Assembly (NCBI RefSeq): GCF_000001735.4
Contig: NC_003074.8
Location: 496,101 to 560,100, forward strand
Direction of reading: 5' to 3'
DNA: 64,000 nucleotides
Source of the DNA: Arabidopsis thaliana
Taxonomy: Eukaryota > Streptophyta > Magnoliopsida > Brassicales > Brassicaceae
In this document: positions 47,363 through 62,638 of the stretch, one piece after another
How positions within the stretch are numbered: position 1 is the first letter of the stretch
Layout: the number at the start of each line of letters is the position of its first letter
Translations under genes and position numbers: made by a program
The notes under the pieces: model-generated
Databases searched by the model: none
What the model was told of the DNA's origin: nothing
What the model saw: only the letters and a program-made list of their open reading frames with translations

Positions 47363-49378
47363 CTATAGAGGAAACAAAAACCTACTGTTGATTCCTGCTC
47401 TGTACAACTTCAAGTCAGATGAAGACCTCAAGTGAATCTCGGTATCTGCAGGAACAAATAAAACATCTCCCATTGAAATCCCATCGGCTGATGCTTCTGT
47501 AGACATTCTTCCTTCACCTTGGAGTACAAGCAGAAGAGAAGGGCCTGGAACAGAGGGAAACACCGTCGAGGCTCCACTGGGAAGATCACACAGATCAACT
47601 TCAAACTCTTCGAAAGGCGGCAGGTATCTTGTTATGTATGGTCGAATCCTTGTTCCCTTCAGGATTTCCGGATATCCCTGAAAGTCAGAAATAAGACCTT
47701 AGTAACCAATCTTTTGTAAGTCTTGGAGTACACTTTGAGTTTGGTTTAGATCTTTACCAGTTTATAAGAGAGCATTGAACAAAGTGTTTGAATATCCAGA
47801 GGCTTGGAAGTGAGGCCAGCTCGTACTACATTGTCTGAAGTCGCCATGACCTCAAGGCACTCACCGAATAAGTATGCGTGGGGCTCGTTTGCACCAAGAT
47901 ACAAGGCTTCGCCAGGATTGAGCTTCACATAGTTGAAGAAGAATGCAGATATCACTCCAATATCATTTGGATATTGCTTCTCTAGCTTCAAAACCAGCCG
48001 TTCCTTGTCTGTCAATTGGCGTTCCTGTGTATATTGAGAAGGTTTCAGCAGTGCCATTCACAAGGCAATTTAGAGAAGGAATCATCTGAAAAAACAATCG
48101 AAATTAGATGACTGACCTGACTCTCCATATGCAGTCGGCGTTTTAATTTGGATACAATTTTCTTTGTTGTATCGGCGTCAGCAGACATTAGCAGGGTGAA
48201 GATTGTTCGGACAACAGATTTCACTTTTTCCTCATCATGTTCAGTGATACAGAAAACTTGGTTTGCTTCTTCACTCCCAACAAGTTCTTCAATCTCCGGA
48301 ATAGCTCGAATGACACTCTTAAGCTCCTGTAACATTATTACAAGAAGAAACATAAATCCTTCAATTCTGAAATATAAGCTAACAATCCTAAAAGTTTGGA
48401 AACTGAATAACATACATAAGAGACTTCATAGAGCTATTCTCCAAAACCAAATTGTTTCTAAAGTTTTGGTAATATATCCAGAGAAAAAACGAGGAAAGAG
48501 CGAGTCATGTGCAACAACACCATGAACCAACATAAATACTTGTTCAGCGAATCCAATCTCAAACCTTAGGCTCAAACTTATAGCAATAGAGAAGGAGACA
48601 CTGCAGTCATTTACTACTCATGGAATTTGGACTACTTGTCAAAATTGGGAAGCTAGGTGGGCCATTGCATAGGTTCATCTCTTATGTTAAAAAAACAAAA
48701 AAAAGTAAGATATGATAAAGTATAGTGATAAGATAGCAATGTGATACCTGAAGAGGTATAAAGCCACAGAGAGCCTCGAATTGAGTATAGGCCAAAGCCA
48801 TCTCTGGTTTGTGATTGTCGTCTTTATAAAGATTAGGATGAGCTTTGTGCATTTTCTTTGCTAATTTCTTATCTGGATGTGCTTGAATCGACAACGGCCT
48901 TGCCACCGACAACACCTACCAAATATTTTACAAAATTTAATCACATTTCTGCAACACACAACATAAAAGTACATATTCAACTCCAAATCAGACGAAATGA
49001 TCAAAATCAATTCATTGAACTATGTATAGATGTTTGTACCTTGAACAGAAAGGGGAGATCGCAACCCCATTTCTCCAAAACCCTATTTCCAAGAGATTTA
49101 GGGTTTTCGGTGATCCAGGATCTAAGGGTCACGCCATTGGATCCATCAGCATCCTCCAAGTAACTCGGACCAGACTCGTGAGTCCCCATCCATAGCTCGG
49201 CGTAAGGTCGTGTAGGATCGATCTCGTAATCTGAATTCGCCGCATAAACCCTGTAAACGAGTGAATCCGATCCAATTTTGCCCCAATCGTAATCCTTAAC
49301 AGAGCATCTCAATCGGCGAAGCCGTCGTCGATCCGCTTCACAACCGCCATTAGCCTTTACGACAGTAGCGATCTCCAT
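47363..49378 (-). CDS. PMI1: Type I phosphomannose isomerase (PMI1)
   Basis: Five exons (49378 to about 49040, 48914-48749, about 48327-48118, 48026-47757, about 47678-47363) encode about 430 residues. The enzyme interconverts fructose-6-phosphate and mannose-6-phosphate in the cytosol. That is the entry to GDP-mannose, ascorbate and protein glycosylation. It is a zinc cupin enzyme. The zinc ligands lie in [16 protein letters not shown] (Gln and His), [18 protein letters not shown] (Glu) and [20 protein letters not shown] (His). The second conserved block [20 protein letters not shown] holds the catalytic Arg region. The C-terminal cupin half ends [14 protein letters not shown]. The N-terminus has a plant-type basic stretch ([18 protein letters not shown]). 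The length matches the plant family. Probable locus At3g02570 (PMI1/MEE31, from memory). Confidence 0.95.
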
Positions 49379-52515
<3,137 letters not shown>

Positions 52516-53239
52516 GAATGCCCACTTGGGTTTTGTTCTTCTGTTTTGTCTTGTGTTGTTGTTGTTCAAAGTTTCAGCCTTTCTTGTTCTTTTTCTTCTT
52601 CTTCTTATTCATGTGTCTCTCTCAACCTTTCCAATTATATTGTTACAAACATTTGCTGTCTAGTTTAAAACATGTAAATGTTTGATGATCTTTGCAAGAC
52701 TCCATTTTTGTTTAAGGTAAACCTTGAATCTCATAGATTGTCGATTGTTGGTATTTCCATTTTCAGGTACGGTTCTGTAGACTGTAGTCTTGCTGACCAG
52801 TCCGGCTTAACCACCCAAATTTCAAAGATCTACAACAATCAAAATGCTGGCTGGCCCAATATATAGATGGGCCAGTTAATCCGTCTAGCTTTACTCTTTA
52901 GACCTACCTTAGACAGTTAGACACCTGCTAATTAATGAGTTTCCTTTTTCTTGTTCAGCAAGTTACCTGTGTTACTTGAGAGTTGAGTTAATGGTAGTAA
53001 ACGCAATTTAACCCTTATAAGTTTAATCGTATTCAACGAATGACCCAGAGACTTTAAATAAATCCATCGTAACCCTCCACTTCAAAATTCTTTTTAAAAA
53101 GTAGCAAATCATTTAAATATTGTAAGTTTGCTTCATTCGAAATTGTAGCTACAGATCTCAAAGCTCCTCCTGTTGGCCATATCTCTCTCTAACAAACGCA
53201 TAGTAACACTTGACCACAGTTTGACTTCTCGGCGGTTTC
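52516..53239. other. STE1 3' flank and HDF7 promoter
   Basis: STE1 3' UTR (T-rich) followed by the upstream region of its tandem copy. The TGGCCCAATATATAGATGGGCCAG block at about 52851-52874 is an imperfect palindrome with two site II elements. No further gene is seen. Confidence 0.5.
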
Positions 53240-54453
53240 ATGGCGGCGACTATGGCAGATTATAATGATCAGATCGTCAATGAGACCTCTTTTTACAACC
53301 GAATGGTTCTGAGTCACCTTTTGCCGGTGAATCTATGGGAACCTTTACCACATTTCCTCCAGACATGGCTCCGGAACTACCTCGCCGGAAACATACTCTA
53401 CTTCATCTCCGGCTTCCTCTGGTGCTTCTACATCTATTACCTTAAACTCAACGTTTACGTCCCCAAAGGTTACTTTTTTCAATTTCGATGTTCTGTTTTG
53501 AAACCTTTCTTTTGTTGATTCCTTCGATTGTATCGCCTGATAGATTGTGTTATACGTTAACCTTTTTTCTTACTGTTACTTTCAGTTCTTGTCTTCTACT
53601 TCTCATTTAATTAGTTTTAAAGTTTAATATTTTTGGCTAATCCACATTTTTTAAGTTGAATCTTCCATGAAATTTGAGCTCAAAATATACCATGAAATTG
53701 AAATTTGTGGTTCTTAGTTCTATTTCTTGCTTGGTTTCTTCTATTTTTGTGGTTAGAATCCATTCCTACGAGAAAGGCAATGCTTTTGCAAATATACGTG
53801 GCAATGAAGGCTATGCCTTGGTACACTCTTCTTCCAGCTGTCTCTGAGTATATGATCGAGCATGGTTGGACCAAATGTTACTCTACACTTGACCATTTCA
53901 ACTGGTTCCTCTGTTTCCTCTACATAGCTCTCTATCTTGTTTTAGTTGAGTTTATGATTTATTGGGTTCACAAAGAGCTTCATGACATTAAATTTCTCTA
54001 TAAGCATCTCCATGCTACCCATCATATGTACAACAAGCAAAACACACTCTCTCCATTTGCCGGTATGTCAAAGCTATATGTTCTCAATCTAAATTCAAGA
54101 GCTTGTATCAATGGTGACTTCTTTACTTGATGTTTTTCGGGTTTTCAGGGCTCGCATTCCATCCGCTGGACGGGATACTTCAGGCTATACCGCACGTGAT
54201 AGCGCTGTTTATAGTGCCGATTCATCTCATAACACATCTGAGTCTTTTGTTTTTGGAAGGGATATGGACAGCAAGCATCCATGATTGCATACATGGTAAC
54301 ATCTGGCCTATAATGGGTGCAGGATACCATACCATACACCATACAACATACAAGCATAACTATGGTCATTATACCATATGGATGGACTGGATGTTTGGCT
54401 CTCTTATGGTTCCTTTAGCAGAAAAAGACAGTTTCAAGGAGAAAGAAAAGTGA
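53240..54453 (+). CDS. HDF7: Sterol C5-desaturase paralogue (HDF7), tandem copy of STE1
   Basis: Three exons (53240-53468, 53757-54062, 54149-54453) encode 279 residues. Both intron positions and phases equal those of STE1, and exon 2 has the same length (306 bases), so it is a tandem duplicate. The histidine boxes are intact: HKELHD, HATHH, HTIHH and HNYGH. Differences cluster in the N-terminus (extra TMADYND), in the segment [11 protein letters not shown] and in the C-terminal tail ([11 protein letters not shown]). The enzyme should act on the same step, but Arabidopsis genetics (dwarf7) shows it does not fully replace STE1, probably because of expression. Its introns are shorter than those of STE1. 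Probable locus At3g02590 (HDF7, from memory). Confidence 0.95.
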
Positions 54454-55433
54454 GAATGTTCAATGCTCACATGTATTCTTCATATGTTGCTCTTCTCGTG
54501 ACTCTTATTAAAACCTTTCTAATCACTTTGTTGGAATTAAAAACATGACTGCATAATTTGATGCAAAGTTTCAGACTTTTATTGCTAAAAATCTCTGATG
54601 ATTATTAACCTCAATTATATAATTGCTGGATGAAGAGTTTCAAATTTGGACTAAATCTGAAGGGTTTAATAGGTCAGTTGCGGTGTCAGTTTTACCACAG
54701 ACCACAGTAATCTTTGAATCTTCCAAACTTGTAAAATAAATAATTATACTCATATGGTAGGTGAGGTTGCTCAAGATATGATGACATGTAAGAGGCAAAG
54801 TTTCCTCTTTTGTCGGTTAAGGTTAAGAATTTGAATAGCAAGAACAAATCAAAGTTTGAAAACATAAGAATTTACGAAAATTAAAGACCTAAAATTTATT
54901 ATTATCTGAAACGTGTAGACGCATACTCTCTCTTTCATCCGCCATGGAAGTATAAGACACCTTTTTTCGCAACCCCACACTTTTTTCTTTTTGGCTAAGC
55001 ATCAAACAATTCAAAAGGCCGAGTCGATTCTAATTCAGATATAAAAGAATTCTCCTTTTTGCTTCTTTTTTTTCACACGAAGCAAATCGACTAGAGTCTG
55101 GTAAATTTTCTTCTGTAATTCATTTATAAAAAAATCTTCTTTTGCATATCCATGGGGGAATAATTATAAAGGTCGTTACTTTCCACATGGGTTTTTTTTT
55201 TGGTAGATATAGCGAAACATTTATATTGCCCACTCCCACTTGTTTGTGTTGATTAGATTGTCCCTAGGAGTCACTGTTATCGCTCTTTCAATTACTGTAA
55301 TGTTGAATTTGGGTTTCATCTACTAACTAAGATGAAGTTTCTTGTCTCTTTCTGTCTCCCTCTTTCTTAATTCCTCTCTACTTTTCGGTTAATTGCTCCT
55401 CTTCAGCTAACTTTGGGGCTTTAAAGTGATAGG
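54454..55433. promoter_or_regulatory. HDF7 3' flank; LPP3 promoter and leader
   Basis: HDF7 3' UTR is followed by an AT-rich spacer. The LPP3 leader appears to start near 55050-55080 and is likely spliced. It contains a 12-residue upstream ORF at about 55331 (MKFLVSFCLPLS) if that part is retained. Nothing else is supported. Confidence 0.45.
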
Positions 55434-58311
55434 ATGGCTCGCTTCAGTTTTCCTTGTTTTCCAAATTTTGGGGGTTTTAATCAGGTTTGTTGATTCTTGT
55501 CAATGATTTTTTTTCGAAAAGATTTATAATTTGGTGGGTTTTACTTGAATCTCTCTACTTTAGATTTGATGTGTTCCTTCAAGGTCTTGTTTGGTTTTAT
55601 CCAGGTCCAAGTAATTAGGTGAAGTTTGCCTCTCTCTTTTTTTGGATCTCATTGGTCTGCAATAGTCTCAATTAAACCTTCTAGTTTGCATATTACCAGT
55701 TGAGTGACTCTTGGTTCCAGATTCGTTTTTGGTGGTCATAGTCGCGAGTAAGAATCTCTTTTGAATATTCTCTGTTATTCTCTTTTTGTGGTTGTGTGGT
55801 TCGACTTCTTTGCAGATAAGTGATATCTTTTGGTGTGAATCTTATAAAACTTTTGTTTCCAGCTTGATTAATTGAACATGCGACTAGTTATTATATTAGG
55901 TGGTTGATATAGAAGAAAGGGCTTTCAGATCTTACAAAAGCAAATACTTACGGCAGATTTAGCTTACCAATAATTAAGTTTAGTTAGCTTAGCAGGAACC
56001 TTTTGCTCCTTTTATTCAGTTTATGCAGGCATGTTTTAGTTGCATCCATACATTATTAGATTGGCTTGAATTAACACAAACATCATGTTTTTAGCCTTAC
56101 ATATAGCCGCAGTTCTATACCAAACCAATCAAATCTTGTGTTATTTCAATCTAAATTGCATCTGCAATCAAATCGATAATTTGCATGTTCAATCGAGTAA
56201 AGTGCATTTGGTCAGGACATTTTAGGACTGGTTTTTCCTTAATCTTGTTAATTGACTATTACGGGGTGGTATTCTTTGTCTTTCCCTGTTAAACTTATTG
56301 CATGTAAGAGAGTGTGATTTCTTGGGATGATCTTAGGCTGTGACAAATCGGGGGCCTGAGATTTCAGAAACTGCTGATAATTGGGTCTCACCATCTGACA
56401 TTCCACTCATAGAACCTAATAGTAAAGAGGTACCCCTAATTGTTTTTGTCTTCTTGGCGAGTCTAGTCTATATCAAAACCTAATCTTGTGTTGCAACGAG
56501 TACCATAACTTAGACATCAAGTTTCCATAAATTTCCTGTTTTTACACAATTTTGGTCGTTATTGATGAGTTGAATCTAGGATAGCACTGTGATGCAGCAG
56601 GTAAATTTTTGTAGAGAACTCAATATTATACTACGAATAGCTTTTCTAATGAGTCCATGAAACTATTCTGACCCACAACAGCGATCTCTTACTGATTCTT
56701 TACTTTTCACACACTACCAAGTACCTTTCTTACTTAGATTGTTGGCTTTTCCATCATTGTGTCTGCATTGAAATATAAAGATATAAAAGGAAAATTATTT
56801 GATTATGGTGTATTTTATGCCTCTAAGCAGCACAGGATGAGAGAGGCACAGCTAGGCGGTCACACTCTGAGGTCCCATGGAATGACTGTTGCAAGGACTC
56901 ACATGCATGATTGGATCATTCTCGTGTTACTTGTTATTCTCGAGTGTGTACTCCTTATAATCCACCCATTTTATCGCTTTGTTGGTAAAGATATGATGAC
57001 TGATCTAAGTTACCCGTTAAAGAGTAACACCGTACCAATTTGGTCTGTCCCGGTAAGCTTCCATTAAGACAACTTCTAAGTTCTAACATTGGCCTTAGAC
57101 GTTTTTCACAATATAAATTACATTTCTTTTCTTTGGAATGACAGGTATATGCGATGCTGTTACCTTTGGTAATCTTCATCTTTATCTACTTCCGTCGAAG
57201 AGATGTTTATGATCTTCATCACGCGGTGCTAGGTTAGAAACTTAGAATTTCTGAAGGAGAGTACCGTTTGCTTCAAAATGTCTTCTTTCGCATATATAAT
57301 TAACAGTAAAGTTGGCCTTTCTTGATGTGCAGGTCTCTTATACTCTGTTCTGGTGACAGCAGTACTTACCGATGCAATAAAGAATGCAGTTGGTCGACCA
57401 CGTCCTGACTTCTTCTGGCGTTGTTTTCCAGATGGCAAAGCTGTACATGTTTCAATGAGTTTTTACTTATCTCGTTTTAAATCTTGTTCTGCCTCTTGAA
57501 TCTCGATTTTGCTTATCAGCTTTATGATAGCCTTGGAGATGTTATATGCCATGGTGATAAAAGCGTCATAAGGGAAGGTCACAAAAGCTTTCCAAGTGGA
57601 CACACGTCATGTAAGACCAAGTTACTGGTTTATAATTCAGAACTAGAAAGAAGCAAAAGAGTAAAAACTGTGGGGTTGAATTGTTTTTGCAGGGTCTTTT
57701 TCGGGTCTCGGATTTCTTTCGCTTTACTTATCGGGAAAGATTCAAGCATTTGACGGTAAAGGCCACGTTGCAAAGCTATGCATAGTCATACTCCCTTTGC
57801 TATTTGCAGCTCTTGTCGGCATTTCCCGTGTTGATGACTATTGGCATCATTGGCAAGACGTCTTTGCAGGAGGCTTGCTAGGTTTGTTTTCACTCTCTAG
57901 TCACAAAGGTCAAAACTTTTTCCCTTTAAACATCATTCAAAACTTATACCATTGTCTGAAACCGCAGGTCTTGCGATCTCTACAATCTGTTATCTTCAAT
58001 TTTTCCCGCCACCATATCACACCGAAGGTGCAAACGAACTGTGGATTCATTTTATGGTTTGCTGAAAAGAAGTATTATTTTTATTGTGAATTGATCGAAA
58101 AAGGTTTGATATATTTTTAGGTTGGGGACCATATGCTTACTTCCAAGTGTTGGAGGCTGCGAGAGTGCAAGGAGCAGCGAATGGAGCAGTGCAGCAGCCG
58201 CCGCCCCAAGTTAACAACGGTGAAGAAGAAGACGGTGGGTTTATGGGTTTACATTTGGTGGATAATCCGACTATGAGGAGAGAAGAGGATGTAGAAACTG
58301 GTAGAGGCTGA
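55434..58311 (+). CDS. LPP3: Lipid phosphate phosphatase 3 (PAP2 family)
   Basis: Nine exons: 55434-55484, 56337-56429, 56831-57052, then pieces near 57145-57232, 57333-57440, 57518-57610, 57693-57881, 57966-58027, and a last exon to 58311. Together they give about 360 residues. The enzyme dephosphorylates phosphatidic acid and related lipid phosphates to diacylglycerol at membranes. The three PAP2 catalytic motifs are present: [10 protein letters not shown] (KX6RP), FPSGHTS (PSGH) and [12 protein letters not shown] (SRX5H). Several hydrophobic helices surround them, e.g. [18 protein letters not shown] and [14 protein letters not shown]. The first two exons ([14 protein letters not shown] and [17 protein letters not shown]) add a hydrophilic leader before the core start [15 protein letters not shown] shorter protein could begin at that internal Met. 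The acceptor before exon 3 is a tandem NAGNAG. Probable locus At3g02600. Confidence 0.93.
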
Positions 58312-58705
58312 GATGAAGAAACTCTGAAGCTGGTTTGGTTACTTGTTAGGACACTTTCTCTTGTTCTTTTGATTCTTTGTTGGACAACTTTAGTAGATTT
58401 CTCTAAGATAACTAATAGAGTCGTTTGGTTTTGGTTTTGGTTTAAATGGATGACCGGTTTTATGGTTCCGGTATTGGTGGTTAAAGTTTATGTTTTTCAA
58501 AAAAGTTCACTGGATAAATGTAGCTTTATTTTCAATATTTTAAGGATTGAAATCGGATTTGAACTTAATCGAAACTCGTAGTCAACTTAAACACAAGAAA
58601 AAATGATATCTAAACTATCTTTGTGCTTTGTTACAAAACAAAAACTACATCTTTTACAACTATAATCAATGTGTATATTCGTATCCAAATAGTATGATAT
58701 TTTTG
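58312..58705. other. LPP3 3' UTR and flank
   Basis: 3' flank of LPP3 up to the point where similarity with the second repeat unit (62638 onward) begins. The ORF at 58369-58581 here is not convincing. Confidence 0.4.
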
Positions 58706-59564
58706 TGTGCGTTGTTTATTCATACACTTGTGGACTTTACCCTACACAGAATTTTGAGATCATTTTTGGTTTGAAACTTGAAAAAATGTGTAGATAGTTT
58801 ACTAGTTAGTACTACTGTTGTTGTTGGGTCACAATCAAAACACGAAGAAATTTATAATATATATATATAAAAAATCAAGGATGCTTTTTAAAAATATTCT
58901 TTTGTATTTGTTTCTGTATGGGTGTTGAATACTTCCAACTCTCTAATTAAGTATTGCATTTATGTTTCGTGTTCTTTTCTAATATTGCAAGTTTTGTAAC
59001 GTTTGATTTTCTAGCTATTACATATTCAACTTGGTAGATAATAGACACGACACGAGTAAGCCAACTTTCTTGATCAAGCCGATTTGTTTTTTACAAACGG
59101 CATGCGTTACCAAACTTTATTATGTACCAAAAACGATCCGTTAAGAATATAAAAACCTAAACATACCATCCTTGTGATGTTTTGTTTATTGTAAAACCAA
59201 ACAAATGTGTTTTCATGTGAATTATGTACATTTAAAATTATAACAAAATTTATGATCTTTTGTATGTATAACATGAAATATTTGAACGCCAATGCAAACG
59301 GAAAGAAATTATATTATTTGCGTTGAGATTTATGTCTTTGCGATTACGTTTAATAGATCTTTAAGACTAACTAACCCAAATTAATATAAGTAATAAGGAC
59401 TCGTCATATATATTTATCATATAAGAATAATAATAAATTATAAGAGCTGGCTAGGGGGTGACATGTTTAACACTCCATCTTTTGTCAACTCACTATATAC
59501 TCCTCTCTCCTCCTAACACAGAGGCACAAGGGCAAGAAGAAAAGAGAGAGATAGAGATATATAA
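58706..59564 (+). promoter_or_regulatory. AAD2 upstream region, first copy of a duplicated unit
   Basis: The segment matches, in the same order, blocks found again at 62638-64000. They include GTGTGCGTTGTTT at the start, GACACGAGTAAGCCAACTTTC, AACGATCCGTTAAGAATAT and TTATATTATTTGCGT near the end. It contains the promoter and short leader of the desaturase gene at 59565. A TATATACTCC lies near 59494-59503, about 65 bases upstream of the ATG. Confidence 0.75.
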
Positions 59565-61358
59565 ATGAAGATGGCTCTTCTCTTGAACTCGACGATAACG
59601 GTGGCTATGAAGCAGAATCCGCTGGTCGCGGTATCTTTTCCGCGGACTACTTGCTTGGGATCTAGTTTTTCTCCTCCTCGTCTTCTTCGAGTTTCGTGTG
59701 TTGCCACAAACCCTAGGTGAGTTTTATCTTTTTAGATCTTCAATTCGTTTCCTTGATCAAGTTTTTTCTTTTTCTTTTTTCTTTTTTTCATTTGGCTTTA
59801 TACTGGTTAATTTCGTTGTATATGTTTAACTCATTGGTTATATTTAACTATTTGTCTAATTGGCAAATCCTTTCAAAACCAAATCGAAACGGTACAAAAC
59901 TGATCAAAAAGTTAGTAATTTTTTTCCATATAGAAAAATGGCACTGAATAGTGAAAGTGAACAACATTGAACTTAGAAATACTTCAAATTAATCTATAGA
60001 ATTGATTGTGTTATAAGAAAATCCTACAATCATTTGCACTCAAACGGAAAAATCGCATGAAGTCAGGTAAACTCATTGGGTTTTAAATACTTGCATATTA
60101 ACTTATGTTATACTATTACAATAAGACACGAACCTGATATGAAAATAACAATTTTCTTACAATGAAAATGTTATAGCAAGACGAGTGAAGAAACAGACAA
60201 GAAAAAGTTTCGACCCATCAAAGAAGTACCAAACCAAGTGACCCACACAATAACACAAGAGAAACTGGAGATCTTCAAATCAATGGAGAATTGGGCCCAA
60301 GAAAACTTATTATCTTACCTCAAACCCGTCGAAGCTTCCTGGCAACCACAAGACTTTTTGCCGGAAACCAACGACGAAGACCGATTCTACGAACAAGTAA
60401 AAGAGCTAAGAGATCGAACAAAAGAGATCCCTGACGATTACTTTGTAGTTCTTGTCGGAGATATGATCACCGAAGAAGCTTTACCAACTTATCAAACTAC
60501 TTTGAACACTCTCGACGGCGTAAAAGACGAGACCGGTGGTAGTCTAACGCCGTGGGCGGTTTGGGTTCGAGCATGGACGGCGGAGGAAAATCGACACGGT
60601 GATTTGTTGAATAAGTATCTTTACTTATCAGGTCGTGTTGACATGCGACATGTTGAAAAGACTATTCAATATCTTATCGGATCCGGCATGGTACGTTGCA
60701 CTCCCATAAATATATGTACGCTTAAAATGTAAATTATAATTTCTTGAGGATCAAATTGATAATGTTTATAATTATTTTTCAGGACTCCAAATTTGAGAAC
60801 AATCCCTATAATGGCTTCATCTATACTTCTTTTCAAGAGAGAGCCACTTTCATCTCCCATGGCAACACGGCGAAGCTAGCCACAACCTACGGCGACACAA
60901 CTCTCGCCAAAATCTGCGGAACAATCGCGGCGGATGAGAAGCGGCATGAGACGGCGTATACACGGATCGTCGAGAAGCTTTTCGAGATCGATCCCGATGG
61001 TACCGTACAAGCTCTAGCGAGTATGATGAGGAAGCGAATCACGATGCCGGCTCATCTGATGCACGACGGTCGCGACGACGATCTGTTCGATCATTACGCT
61101 GCGGTGGCGCAGAGAATCGGAGTTTATACCGCGACGGATTACGCAGGGATTTTGGAGTTTTTGTTGCGGCGGTGGGAGGTGGAGAAGTTAGGGATGGGTT
61201 TGTCCGGCGAAGGAAGGAGAGCACAGGATTATCTGTGTACCTTGCCGCAGAGGATCAGGAGGTTAGAGGAAAGAGCTAACGATAGAGTCAAACTTGCGTC
61301 AAAGTCAAAACCTTCTGTTTCCTTCAGCTGGATTTATGGGAGAGAAGTTGAACTATAA
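59565..61358 (+). CDS. AAD2: Plastid acyl-ACP desaturase (stearoyl-ACP desaturase family, AAD2)
   Basis: Three exons (59565-59716, 60177-60690, 60783-61358) encode 413 residues. The soluble plastid di-iron enzyme inserts a delta-9 double bond into acyl-ACP using ferredoxin and oxygen. The first exon encodes the transit peptide ([20 protein letters not shown]). The iron ligands are visible: [31 protein letters not shown] and [21 protein letters not shown]. The domain from [20 protein letters not shown] to [10 protein letters not shown] has the length usual for the family. Arabidopsis has seven members, and some prefer 16:0-ACP. From memory this locus is At3g02610 (AAD2/S-ACP-DES2), reported as a palmitoyl-ACP enzyme giving omega-7 fatty acids. 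Substrate preference cannot be decided from the motifs alone. A second copy of its flank follows at the window end. Confidence 0.94.
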
Positions 61359-61422
61359 AACGACACATGTTGTTGTGTTCTGTACTAGACTCTAAAAGGT
61401 TAATGCGAGCTTATGGGCCTTA

Positions 61423-62241
61423 GAGCATGTCCATTGCAGGGACCTTACAAGTTTTTTAAGAGAATTCTAATGGAAAGAAGCAAAAAAAAAAAAAAAAATT
61501 GTCTAATTAACCAAGGTGCGAACCTTGAATAAGGTATTTTTGGGTGAGTAAGGTTCGCTGACGTGGCACTATATCATTGGAGGACCAATAAAACAAAACA
61601 AGTTTTTTTTCTTTTTTCTTTCTCTCCTCTCTCTTGGTTTCGTATAGAGTTTCTAGGCTTTGGTTTATGTTCAAATTTGTGTTTGATCTGTTGGTTTTTA
61701 AGATAAAAATGTGACCATTTTGCTGCTTATTCACTTCTCATTAGCATTACAACGGATTGGTGACACAAAATAATTGGTTCTAGGTTTATGTTTATGCTCT
61801 TTTGTTTGCTCATTTAGTTGATGTTATCAAATAATTGGTTCTCGGTACGTGCTTTCATTTAAGTTCATGACAGTGTCTTGAGCTGGAGATAGATTATTCT
61901 ATGTTTTTCCTTTGGTGACAATTTCATTAATAGACCTCTCATCTTGGACTTTAGTTTCCTCTTGTAAGCCTTTTGATTTGTATTCTTTTTCTCTTTTTTT
62001 TTTGCTTTTATGTCATCATATATGTTTACAATTTGTAATATTTTCTAATAACTTTTAAGTTTTATCAAATAAATTATTTTAAAAATATTTTTGCTTTTTA
62101 AAGAAATTTTCATAAGGACTCCACCATTGGATAACAAAAAATTTAGAGACTCAACAAAAACTCTAAACTTTAAAATTACCAAAATATATTATTAAAAAAT
62201 GTTAAGGATTTTTTATAAGGATTCAATCAATGGGCATGCTC
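61423..62241. mobile_element. PIF/Harbinger-like non-autonomous DNA element
   Basis: The segment begins GAGCATGTCCATTG and ends CAATGGGCATGCTC, which are inverted repeats with one mismatch. The similarity continues imperfectly for about 30 further bases (ACCTTACAAG against CTTATAAGG). TTA flanks both ends (61420-61422 and 62242-62244), the three-base target duplication of the PIF/Harbinger superfamily. The interior of about 800 bases is AT-rich, has no transposase ORF, and includes an A-run and T-rich stretches. The element sits just after the AAD2 stop. Confidence 0.8.
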
Positions 62242-62548
62242 TTAGTAATGTAATGAAGAAAGTAATTAATAATAAAACGCTAAATGATCTGTTCGTTTGA
62301 GTGAAAAACTGGGTTATAACTACCATGCGGCCCACGGGCTTGTAAAATAAGCAAAGAAATATCTGAGTGGCATAGACGTAATTAAAAGAGTATCTGAGGG
62401 ATATTATAGAGAATAAAAACGTTGTATATTAAATCGAAAGTTTCTTCTGCACATTCTCTTATTTCGCAGTCTCATAGCATAGATATAATCAAAAGTTTTT
62501 CGTTCATTGATCATCTTCGATTGATTGAGTTTGTTGGATAAGAAAAGA

Positions 62549-62638
62549 ATGGCGGTGGCTATGGATCGGATAGTTAATCCCCGTCATCGTACGTCTATCG
62601 TCCTTGTCAAGTTAGGGGATCCAGATCTTTGTTTATAG
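62549..62638 (+). pseudogene. Orphan 5' gene piece (29-codon ORF) at the repeat junction
   Basis: A promoter- and leader-like stretch precedes ATG at 62549. It is pyrimidine-rich, with TTCTTCTGCACATTCTC near 62440. The ORF reads MAVAMDRIVNPRHRTSIVLV and stops at 62638, where the duplicated unit begins. The codon composition is gene-like and unlike the AT-rich DNA around it. It may be the first exon of a gene cut off by the duplication, or chance. I do not recognise the family. Confidence 0.35.
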
